Source of the DNA: an uncultured Paraglaciecola sp.
GTDB lineage: Bacteria > Pseudomonadota > Gammaproteobacteria > Enterobacterales > Alteromonadaceae
Assembly (NCBI GenBank): GCA_905479025.1
Contig: CAJQKX010000497.1
Location: 1-5,063 of the forward strand
Direction: 5' to 3'
DNA length: 5,063 nucleotides
The notes under the pieces were generated by a model. The model saw only the letters and a program-made list of their open reading frames with translations, was not told the origin of the DNA and made no database searches. This document shows positions 1-5,063 of the stretch, piece by piece (position 1 is the first letter of the stretch; the number at the start of each line of letters is the position of its first letter). Position numbers and translations under genes: made by a program.

Positions 1-2145
1 AAGACAGTCACACCTGATGATTGGTGTTATATCAATAATTTTGAAGACGAGCGTGAACCCTTCTCTTTAAAATTGGTGGCAGGAGAAAGTAAAAAGCTGC
101 TCAAAGACATGGGAAATTTGATTGATGAATTATTAGATACCTTTCCGGCGGCGTTCGATAATCCTGGTTATCAGCGCAAAAAGGCGGCCATCACCCGCGA
201 ATTTGATCATGGATATGACAAAGCCATTGATGAAGTGGAAAAACAAGCACAACGACAAAGTGTGGCCTTGTATGAAGACGGCGGTACTATCACTTTTTCG
301 CCCATTGTAGATGGTAAACCTGTCACCGACGATGATTTTGCTAAGGCGTCAGATGAACAGCGACAACATTATTATCTTTTAATTGATGAGCTTGAGGACA
401 AATTAAGTGAAGCGTTAATCGAATTGCCAAAATGGAAACGTGCCACGGCTGAAAAACTCAGAGCGTTAAAAAAAGAAACCGCAGAGCAGGGAATTAGGCC
501 TTTACTAAAAGATTTAGAGCACAAATATTCATCTGACTTGGCTATTTTAAAATTTTTAAGACAACTAAAATCACATTTGGTAGAAACAGTAGTTGAAGTA
601 TTAGCTGACGATAAAAAAGACGATAAACATGACGAGTATGATAAACGGGCCATTTTAGAAGAGCAATATTTACCCAATGTTATAGTTTCACATGAATTAA
701 ATAGTGGCTCTCCAGTTATATATGAACCCAATCCCACTCATCAAAATTTGTTTGGTCAGGTTGAATATACCAACATTCAAGGTTCAGTTTTTACCAACTA
801 TCGAATGATACGCCCCGGTGCTATGCATCGAGCAAATGGTGGCTATTTGTTGCTAGATATGGACAAACTCATTGATCAACCTTATGTCTGGGAAACGCTC
901 AAATTAGTTCTAAAATTTGGTTCCCTCAAAATGGACTTGCCGCAACATGATGTGGGTATGGTGAATTCTATCACGCTCAACCCACAACAAATTCCCATAG
1001 ATGTCAAAGTGGTCTTGTTAGGATCACGTGACTTGTATTACACCTTGCAAGATTACGACGATGAGTTTTATGAATTGTTCAGGGTATTAGTAGATTTTGA
1101 TCACGAAATACCTCTGGATAACAAGACTTTATTTGATTTTGTTGGCAGGGTGAGAGTTCAAGTTAAAGAGCTGGGCTTGCAGAGTATTTCGGCCAAAGCT
1201 ATGTATCGTTTAGTCGAATACAGTTTACGCTTGGCAGAACATCAACAACGCTTATCTGCGCGCTTTTCGGATGTGATTGAGCTTCTGCATGAAGCTGACT
1301 TTTTTTGCAGAAAGCAAAATACGCAAGAACTGGATGTGACCCACATCGAAGATGCATTAGCAGCCAAGACTCATCGTACTGGTCGGGTTAGTGAAGCTGT
1401 ATTGGACGATATTAAACAGGGCCAGATTCTTATTGCTACACAAGGTGTTGATGTAGGAAAAGTCAACGGCCTAACGGTACTGGAAATTGGCGATAGTATG
1501 TTTGGCACACCTGCTCGCATTACGTCGACAGTTTACGCAGGCTCTAATGGCGTGGTAGACATCGAACGTGAAGTTGAACTTGGTCAACCCAGTCACTCTA
1601 AAGGGGTGATGTTACTAACAGGGTATTTGGGTCACAAATATGCACAATTATTCCCATTAACGTTATCTGCTAACATTGCCATTGAACAGTCTTACGGACA
1701 CATCGACGGTGATAGTGCTTCGTTAGCAGAATTAGTCGCGCTGATTTCTGCCTTAACTAAAATGCCTGTCCGTCAAGACTTAGCCATCACAGGCTCAATT
1801 AATCAATACGGTCAAGTTCAGTCTGTGGGCGGTGTAAATGAAAAAATAGAAGGGTTCTTTAAACTCTGCCAACATCGCGGTTTAACGGGCAAGCAAGGGG
1901 TGGTTATTCCCAAGTCTAATCAAGTTAACCTTATGCTTGACAAAGAAGTGTTGGCAGCAGTAAAGGCACATAAATTTCATATTTGTGTGGTTGAGGCTGT
2001 TGATGATGCGTTGGAGTTATTGATGGATAAAGAGGCAGGTGTCCATAATAGTAAAGGTCGATATCCTAAAGGTTCGGTGAATTATATGGCAGTTTCAAGT
2101 TTACTTAACATTGCAAATATAGTGGCGGGTGCAGATGATGATTGA
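1..2145 (+). CDS. Lon-like AAA+ ATP-dependent protease (AAA_32 / YcbZ-related), 5' end missing
   Basis: The frame is open from base 1, so the start lies upstream; 714 residues and the TGA stop are visible. Visible order: the end of the first AAA part (PDDWCYINNF at residues 5-14, typical just after the Walker A region of this family); a charged helical, coiled-coil-like insertion (about 35-215); the second AAA part with NPTHQNLFG (about 246-254) and the Walker B-like GGYLLLDMD (280-288); a sensor-like stretch LLGSRDLYY; then a C-terminal Lon protease domain (about 460-690). The Lon Ser-Lys dyad is present: Ser572 in DGDSAS and Lys615 in GGVNEK, 43 residues apart, the same spacing as Ser679/Lys722 of E. 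coli Lon. The protein should be an ATP-fuelled cytoplasmic serine protease; its substrates are unknown. Walker A is presumably encoded just left of the window. It differs from classical LonA in the split ATPase and in GDSAS replacing GPSAG. No frameshift is seen. The family call is firm; the exact subfamily name is not. Confidence 0.93.
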   Translation, partial: KTVTPDDWCYINNFEDEREPFSLKLVAGESKKLLKDMGNLIDELLDTFPAAFDNPGYQRKKAAITREFDHGYDKAIDEVEKQAQRQSVALYEDGGTITFSPIVDGKPVTDDDFAKASDEQRQHYYLLIDELEDKLSEALIELPKWKRATAEKLRALKKETAEQGIRPLLKDLEHKYSSDLAILKFLRQLKSHLVETVVEVLADDKKDDKHDEYDKRAILEEQYLPNVIVSHELNSGSPVIYEPNPTHQNLFGQVEYTNIQGSVFTNYRMIRPGAMHRANGGYLLLDMDKLIDQPYVWETLKLVLKFGSLKMDLPQHDVGMVNSITLNPQQIPIDVKVVLLGSRDLYYTLQDYDDEFYELFRVLVDFDHEIPLDNKTLFDFVGRVRVQVKELGLQSISAKAMYRLVEYSLRLAEHQQRLSARFSDVIELLHEADFFCRKQNTQELDVTHIEDALAAKTHRTGRVSEAVLDDIKQGQILIATQGVDVGKVNGLTVLEIGDSMFGTPARITSTVYAGSNGVVDIEREVELGQPSHSKGVMLLTGYLGHKYAQLFPLTLSANIAIEQSYGHIDGDSASLAELVALISALTKMPVRQDLAITGSINQYGQVQSVGGVNEKIEGFFKLCQHRGLTGKQGVVIPKSNQVNLMLDKEVLAAVKAHKFHICVVEAVDDALELLMDKEAGVHNSKGRYPKGSVNYMAVSSLLNIANIVAGADDD

Positions 2146-2229
2146 TGAAGTACTGAGAGGAAAGGTCAACCAATAAAGTTTATTCTGGTAGGATTTTAAT
2201 ACTGAATTTCAAATTTACAAGTTTATATT

Positions 2230-2733
2230 ATGCAAATATCAAAAGGCACAGTCGTAAAGTTCCACTATCGAATAAAAGATTTAGACGGCAAAGAATTAGA
2301 GTCTAATTTTAGTGAACAAGCCATTGCTTATCTGCATGGTTACAACAATATGATGCCGGGTATAGAAAAGTCTTTGGAGTCTATGTCAAAGGGAGATTTG
2401 CTTGAAGCGGAACTGGAAGCCAAAGAAACCTACGGTGAAATTCAAGCAGATAGCGAACAACGTGTATCGGTTAAACATTTGCACAGTACAGATAAAACTG
2501 CAGATAAAAAGCCAAAATGGAAGGCAGGGATGACAGCTGTTGTTCACTCAGAGCAAGGTCAGCGCGAAGTGACGATTGTTAAAGTCGGGAAATTTATGGT
2601 GACCATAAATACCAACCATCCTTTAGCTGGAAAAACATTACAGTTTGAATTTCAGGTTGAAGACGTTCGCGCGGCCACTGATGAAGAAATTGAACATGGC
2701 CATGCTCATGGTGCAGGTGGGCATCATCACTAA
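2230..2733 (+). CDS. slyD: SlyD-type FKBP peptidyl-prolyl cis-trans isomerase / chaperone
   Basis: The 167-residue cytoplasmic protein is predicted to catalyse prolyl cis-trans isomerisation, assist folding and bind metal through its tail. The N-terminal FKBP half starts MQISKGTVVKFHYRIKD and has the conserved YLHGYNNMMPGIEKSLE (about 34-50) and KETYGE. The insert-in-flap chaperone domain is about residues 70-125. The FKBP fold closes with NHPLAGKTLQFEFQVEDVR, and the tail HGHAHGAGGHHH has six His (156, 158, 160, 165-167). E. coli SlyD has a much longer tail rich in both His and Cys; here there is no Cys, so nickel binding is likely weaker (inference). The related FkpB lacks a His tail, which favours SlyD. 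The start matches the family N-terminus, but the bases before it (ACAAGTTTATATT) contain no convincing Shine-Dalgarno sequence. It lies 84 bp after the protease gene on the same strand; co-transcription is possible but not shown. A long hairpin follows the stop. Confidence 0.94.
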   Translation: MQISKGTVVKFHYRIKDLDGKELESNFSEQAIAYLHGYNNMMPGIEKSLESMSKGDLLEAELEAKETYGEIQADSEQRVSVKHLHSTDKTADKKPKWKAGMTAVVHSEQGQREVTIVKVGKFMVTINTNHPLAGKTLQFEFQVEDVRAATDEEIEHGHAHGAGGHHH

Positions 2734-2769
2734 TTGGCAGCACTAAGCGTTAATTAAATTACATTCTTA

Positions 2770-2836
2770 CGTTCATATTCGGCCTAACACCATAGCTAAT
2801 TAGACTATCAGTTATGGTGTTAGGCCGTTATGAGCG
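2770..2836 (+). terminator. Long inverted repeat after slyD, probable terminator
   Basis: Perfect 15-bp arms, CGGCCTAACACCATA at 2780-2794 and its exact reverse complement at 2813-2827, extend inward by two pairs (one G-U). They extend outward by eight more pairs (2770-2777 with 2829-2836, one G-U) across a small internal loop. The result is a stem of about 25 bp with a loop of about 14 nt, 37 nt after the slyD stop. On the + strand it is followed by AGTTTCCTTTAG, only a broken U tract, so a Rho-independent terminator is plausible but not canonical. The near symmetry could also serve as a bidirectional 3' structure or be a dispersed palindromic repeat. The structure is seen directly; its role is inferred. 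Confidence 0.55.
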
Positions 2837-2899
2837 AGTTTCCTTTAGTGCTAGGACACTACTATTTGTAAGAGCTTTAAACTAAGGAATTAATACATG

Positions 2900-2910
2900 A
2901 TTCATTCATT
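2900..2910 (+). repeat. ATTC tetranucleotide repeat directly after the start codon
   Basis: ATTCATTCATT follows immediately on ATG 2897-2899: two full ATTC units and a partial third. Each unit gained or lost shifts the reading frame. Three units, or none, would join this ATG to the downstream membrane-protein frame; the two present do not. Two units is too short to assume a contingency locus. Confidence 0.6.
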
Positions 2911-3056
2911 GAGTGGGTTAAGCACTTACCAAAACTATATAAAAAGACATTTTTGGGATGGCTTACGTGCATTCTAATTTATAGCTGCTGGGTAATTTTT
3001 TCTGATAATGCTATTAATCGTTTAATGTATTCAACTATAACCAATTTAGTACTTCT

Positions 3057-3080
3057 ACCGCTTATTTGACCGCTTATTTG
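3057..3080 (+). repeat. 12-bp perfect tandem duplication that creates a stop codon
   Basis: ACCGCTTATTTG occurs at 3057-3068 and again at 3069-3080, with no mismatch and no extension on either side. The junction TTTG|ACC yields the in-frame TGA at 3067-3069. The length is a multiple of three, so a single copy leaves the flanking frame intact and without a stop. Confidence 0.95.
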
Positions 3081-3348
3081 GATACAAGCCAATGAAAAAG
3101 AAATGGCCAAACGGATTGAATCACCACTTGATTATTTTCAAGTAAGTCGGAGTCATGTAGTAGTGGGTGAAGATAGTTTTCCAATCCATAAGGTCAAACG
3201 GGTTGCGATTGACGTTCAAGAAGACATTAGTTATTGCTCGTTGCCCTTCAATCATATCAAACCTGGAGTTGTCTCTTCAGTAAAAATTGTGGCTTAAAAT
3301 CTTCGGTTTAATTTGAATGTTCAGGCATATAGCAGATTAAATAAGTTA

Positions 3349-3412
3349 GCATAGAGCCTGTCGTTAATAGGTGACTAAGTCAACAGTTATGACGGTACAG
3401 GCTACTCTATGC
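3349..3412 (-). terminator. Imperfect long hairpin just beyond the yhbY stop
   Basis: GCATAG (3349-3354) pairs with CTATGC (3407-3412), AGCCTGT (3355-3361) with ACAGGCT (3397-3403), and CGT with ACG, with small bulges on the right arm. A small inner hairpin TGAC-TAA-GTCA lies at 3372-3382. On the minus strand the structure begins 8 nt after the yhbY stop and is followed by TAACTTATTTAATC, a loosely U-rich run. It could end yhbY transcription, and on the + strand it would face transcripts coming from slyD. It could also be a degenerate palindromic or miniature mobile element; no clear target-site duplication was seen. Confidence 0.45.
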
Positions 3413-3420
3413 GTAAAACG

Positions 3421-3717
3421 TTACTTTCTCGGTATTTCGATTTTCTTTTCGTCACTTTGTTTAAATAAGACCAATACATGCCCAATGGCATGTACTTTGG
3501 TGGCGCCTGTTTCTCTGACTATTGCATCCATGATTAAAGTTTTTTCATCTTTGTCATCGGTGGGTATTTTTACTTTTATTAATTCGTGGTGCTTGATAGC
3601 GCCGTCTATTTCAGCCAAAACCCCTTCAGTAAGGCCATTGTTGCCCAATTGAACTACTGGTTTTAATGAATGGGCTAAGCCCTTTAGGTACTGCTTTTGC
3701 TTGTTTGATAAAGTCAT
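3421..3717 (-). CDS. yhbY: YhbY-family CRM-domain RNA-binding protein
   Basis: The 98-residue protein is almost entirely one CRM domain (chloroplast RNA splicing and ribosome maturation), the family of E. coli YhbY, which associates with the 50S precursor. Visible family hallmarks are LSNKQKQYLKGLAHSLKPVV, the basic RNA-binding loop GNNG (25-28, the GxxG motif) in QLGNNGLTEGVLAEID, HHELIKVKI in the middle, and the closing ETGATKVHAIGHVLVLF. Length and start agree with the family. The ribosome binding site is weak (TAAGAAAACTAATCA before ATG). It is divergent from rlmE with 106 bp between the starts, the arrangement of E. coli yhbY / rlmE-ftsH; a sigma-70-like promoter lies in that gap. A hairpin follows the stop. 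The family is known for ribosome assembly; a role in late 50S maturation here is by homology. Confidence 0.96.
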   Translation of the reverse strand: MTLSNKQKQYLKGLAHSLKPVVQLGNNGLTEGVLAEIDGAIKHHELIKVKIPTDDKDEKTLIMDAIVRETGATKVHAIGHVLVLFKQSDEKKIEIPRK

Positions 3718-3753
3718 TGATTAGTTTTCTTACAAATTTATTAAAGATGGTTG

Positions 3754-3781
3754 GTTGAAAAGAGCTATTCTAGCGCCATCT
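3754..3781 (+). promoter_or_regulatory. Sigma-32 (RpoH) heat-shock promoter for rlmE-ftsH
   Basis: GTTGAAA (3754-3760), 13 bp, then CGCCATCT (3774-3781). Against the established sigma-32 consensus CTTGAAA - 13 to 15 bp - CCCCATnT there is one mismatch in each element and the spacing is allowed. Transcription would begin near 3788, giving a leader of about 36 nt. rlmE (ftsJ) and ftsH form a known RpoH-dependent operon in E. coli, so both match and position fit. No convincing sigma-70 promoter was seen on this strand. Confidence 0.75.
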
Positions 3782-3795
3782 CTGTCTTAATCCAA
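3767..3795 (-). promoter_or_regulatory. Sigma-70-like promoter for yhbY
   Basis: On the minus strand: TTGGAT (3795-3790), 17 bp, TAGAAT (3772-3767). The -10 element matches TATAAT at 5 of 6 bases, the -35 element matches only TTG of TTGACA, and the spacing is ideal. The start site would be near 3760, about 43 nt before the yhbY ATG. It overlaps the -10 region of the opposing heat-shock promoter. Confidence 0.45.
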
Positions 3796-3823
3796 ATTTG
3801 AATACAGTGTTTTTGACAGGGCG

Positions 3824-4453
3824 ATGAGCAAAAATAAACAATCTGTTAGTAGCCAGCGTTGGTTAAAAGAACATTTTGACGATAAATTTGTGCAACAAGC
3901 TCAAAAACAAGGTCTTAGGTCCAGAGCAGGATTTAAGATAGAAGAAATTCAACAAAAAGATGGTTTGATTAAACCCTCCATGACAATAGTTGATTTAGGC
4001 GCCGCACCAGGTGGCTGGTCGCAATACGCGACCAAAGTAGTGGGCAGTGATGGCTTAGTCATCGCTTGTGACATTTTACCTATGGATCCCTTGGCAGGCG
4101 TATTATTTCTTCAGGTTGACTTTCGTGAAGAGAATGTTTTAAATGAATTATTGAACAAAATAGGTGGCAAAAACGTAGACGTAGTAATGTCTGATATGGC
4201 ACCAAACATGAGTGGTAACGACGCAATAGATCAAGCCAAGTCAATGTATTTAGGAGAATTGGCTTTAGATATGTGTCACCAAGTTTTGAAAAAAAATGGC
4301 AGCTTTGTGATCAAAGTATTTATGGGAGAAGGGTTCGAAGCATTTATGAAAGAGTTGCAAAAATCGTTTAAAACGCTCAAAACCAGAAAACCTGAATCAT
4401 CCCGGGCGCGTTCCAGAGAGGTTTATCTGGTGGCGACAGGATATAAATTATAG
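3824..4453 (+). CDS. rlmE: 23S rRNA (uridine-2552 2'-O)-methyltransferase RlmE (FtsJ/RrmJ)
   Basis: RlmE transfers a methyl group from S-adenosylmethionine to the 2'-OH of U2552 in the A loop of 23S rRNA on the 50S subunit, a late assembly step. The 209-residue protein equals E. coli RlmE in length and aligns without visible gaps. The SAM-binding motif [12 protein letters not shown] spans 57-68. The full catalytic tetrad sits at the E. coli positions: Lys38 (SRAGFK), Asp124 (MSDMAPN), Lys164 (FVIKVF) and Glu199 ([11 protein letters not shown]). [10 protein letters not shown] (83-92) is also conserved. The start is fixed by this collinearity; the ribosome binding site AGGG sits unusually close to ATG. 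The gene is first in a probable operon with ftsH 84 bp downstream, behind a sigma-32-like promoter, so heat induction is likely. Confidence 0.98.
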   Translation: MSKNKQSVSSQRWLKEHFDDKFVQQAQKQGLRSRAGFKIEEIQQKDGLIKPSMTIVDLGAAPGGWSQYATKVVGSDGLVIACDILPMDPLAGVLFLQVDFREENVLNELLNKIGGKNVDVVMSDMAPNMSGNDAIDQAKSMYLGELALDMCHQVLKKNGSFVIKVFMGEGFEAFMKELQKSFKTLKTRKPESSRARSREVYLVATGYKL

Positions 4454-4496
4454 TAGTCTCAGCTTTAATCACTAATAAGGCGCGAGACGCAATTCA

Positions 4497-4515
4497 TAGA
4501 GTCGAATTGACTCTA
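4497..4515 (+). promoter_or_regulatory. Small perfect hairpin in the rlmE-ftsH gap
   Basis: TAGAGTC (4497-4503), loop GAATT, GACTCTA (4509-4515): seven perfect pairs. No U run follows, so it is unlikely to be a full terminator. It ends 8 nt before the ftsH ribosome binding site and could affect mRNA processing, stability or ftsH translation; the role is inferred. Nothing else clear was found in the gap 4454-4537. Confidence 0.4.
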
Positions 4516-4523
4516 GTAACAAC

Positions 4524-4540
4524 AGAGGTTTAACAACTTG
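4524..4540 (+). promoter_or_regulatory. ftsH ribosome binding site that favours a TTG start
   Basis: AGAGG at 4524-4528 lies 9 nt before TTG 4538 but 18 nt before the in-frame ATG 4547. Spacing therefore supports initiation at TTG, giving the N-terminus (M)SDMAKNL. Only a weak GAG lies at a usable distance from the ATG. Confidence 0.6.
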
Positions 4541-5063
4541 AGCGACATGGCAAAAAATTTAATCTTATGGCTGGTTATCGCTGTCGTATTGATGTCGGTT
4601 TTCCAAAATTTTTCTGGCACTGATTCTAAATCATCCAATACTGATTACACATTGTTTTTACGCGATGTCAGTAATGGTGTGGTTAGCAGCGCTACTATCG
4701 ACAGAAATTCAGGGCAAATTAATGGTGTAAAACGAAATGGTGAGGCATTCACTACCATTATCCCTTACACAGATCTTGCGTTGATGGACGAGTTGATTGA
4801 AAACAATGTAGCAGTTTTTGGTAAAGAGCCAGAAGAGTCATCTCTTCTAACCTCGATATTTATATCTTGGTTTCCTATGCTGCTGTTGATTGGGGTTTGG
4901 ATCTTTTTTATGCGCCAAATGCAAGGCGGAGGCGGTGGTAAAGGTGCCATGTCTTTTGGTAAGAGCAAGGCACGTCTGTTAGGAGAAGACCAAGTAAAAA
5001 CCACGTTTGCCGATGTGGCAGGCTGTGATGAAGCCAAAGAAGACGTCGTCGAGTTAGTTGATT
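4538..5063 (+). CDS. ftsH: ATP-dependent zinc metalloprotease FtsH, N-terminal part (runs off the window)
   Basis: FtsH is the membrane-anchored AAA+ metalloprotease that degrades damaged membrane proteins and short-lived regulators such as RpoH and LpxC in E. coli. About 175 residues are visible. Cytoplasmic start MSDMAKN; first membrane helix about 8-24 (LILWLVIAVVLMSVF); a periplasmic domain of about 80 residues, clearly divergent from E. coli; second helix about 106-124 (ISWFPMLLLIGVWIFFM); then a Gly-rich linker with five Gly (E. coli has four), GAMSFGKSKARLL, and the start of the AAA domain (KTTFADVAGCDEAKE). Walker A and the HEXXH zinc site lie beyond the right edge. The TTG start is chosen for its ribosome binding site; ATG 4547 (MAKNLILW) is the alternative, three residues shorter. 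Probably co-transcribed with rlmE from the heat-shock promoter. Confidence 0.95.
   Translation, partial: MSDMAKNLILWLVIAVVLMSVFQNFSGTDSKSSNTDYTLFLRDVSNGVVSSATIDRNSGQINGVKRNGEAFTTIIPYTDLALMDELIENNVAVFGKEPEESSLLTSIFISWFPMLLLIGVWIFFMRQMQGGGGGKGAMSFGKSKARLLGEDQVKTTFADVAGCDEAKEDVVELVD

Larger units (their letters stand above)
2897..3297 (+). pseudogene. Disrupted gene for a small two-helix membrane protein of unknown family
   Basis: AAGGAAT (2884-2890) is a good ribosome binding site 6 nt before ATG 2897, but that frame (MIHSLSGLST...) stops after 26 codons. A different frame, open from 2881, carries protein-like sequence: EWVKHLPKLYKK, a hydrophobic stretch (FLGWLTCILIYSCWVIF), a second one (ITNLVLLPLI), then TGA at 3067-3069. 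It resumes without shift as WIQANEKEMAKRIESP to the TAA at 3295-3297. The TGA lies exactly at the junction of a 12-bp tandem duplication; removing one copy fuses the parts as LVLLPLI-WIQANEKE. The frameshift falls at an ATTC repeat just after ATG; one extra unit (or two fewer) puts ATG in frame. The restored product would have 130 (or 126) residues: two membrane helices (about 19-37 and 46-61) and a soluble tail of about 65 residues. Alternatively, ATG 3103 starts a standalone 64-residue protein; no strong ribosome binding site precedes it. I do not recognise the family. Confidence 0.62.

Noticed and set aside
372..737. Open frame of 121 codons on the minus strand
   Set aside because: It lies wholly inside the Lon-like protease gene, is Ser-rich, and has no family resemblance; a shadow frame.
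2146..2229. Promoter for slyD in the gap after the protease gene
   Set aside because: TTTAAT or TAATAC near 2195-2202 resemble -10 boxes, but no -35 box lies at a proper distance; unsupported.
3295..3313. C(TTCG)G tetraloop motif right after the broken gene
   Set aside because: The flanking stem is only a few interrupted A-T pairs and no T run follows; not a convincing terminator.
3371..3652. Open frame of 93 codons on the plus strand
   Set aside because: It is antisense to yhbY, whose CRM domain is unmistakable; no independent evidence of coding.
3813..3818. Perfect TTGACA box just before rlmE
   Set aside because: It sits 5 nt before the start codon, so any -10 element would fall inside the gene; more likely chance.
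4507..4535. TTGACT as a -35 box of a separate ftsH promoter
   Set aside because: The -10 position at correct spacing would overlap the ribosome binding region and put the start site inside the gene.
4765..5037. Open frame of 90 codons on the minus strand
   Set aside because: Antisense to the conserved second membrane helix and linker of FtsH; its Pro run only mirrors the Gly-rich linker.

Overview
The window looks like chromosome from a marine-type gammaproteobacterium, most likely Alteromonadales. The evidence is the near-collinearity of RlmE, YhbY and FtsH with the E. coli proteins, the divergent yhbY / rlmE-ftsH arrangement, and a moderately AT-rich composition. The assignment to an order is inference. 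No rRNA, tRNA, CRISPR array, transposase or phage gene is visible. I do not see a new multigene system; the novelty is at the level of regulation and of one small broken gene.

Layout. Positions 1-2145 (+) hold the C-terminal bulk of a Lon-like AAA+ protease of the AAA_32 / YcbZ-related class, entering from the left edge. An 84-bp gap leads to slyD (2230-2733, +), an FKBP-type prolyl isomerase with a short His-rich tail. A long hairpin follows (2770-2836). Positions 2897-3297 (+) carry a small, apparently broken gene for a two-helix membrane protein. It is interrupted by a 12-bp perfect tandem duplication that creates an in-frame TGA, and by a frameshift beside an ATTC repeat near the start codon. 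A second hairpin (3349-3412) lies just beyond the stop of yhbY (3421-3717, -), a CRM-domain ribosome-assembly protein. The 106-bp divergent region (3718-3823) holds a good match to a sigma-32 heat-shock promoter for rlmE and an overlapping sigma-70-like promoter for yhbY. Then come rlmE (3824-4453, +), the 23S rRNA 2'-O-methyltransferase, and the N-terminal part of ftsH (from 4538, +, running off the right edge).

How they fit together. rlmE and ftsH form the conserved heat-shock pair (rRNA modification plus membrane protease), with yhbY divergent. The Lon-like protease and SlyD are also proteostasis proteins, so the whole window is biased to protein and ribosome quality control. Only rlmE-ftsH has visible evidence of co-transcription. 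The gene often found beyond yhbY in gammaproteobacteria, greA, is not here. The hairpin-rich stretch 2734-3420 with the broken gene sits at that junction and may mark a rearrangement.
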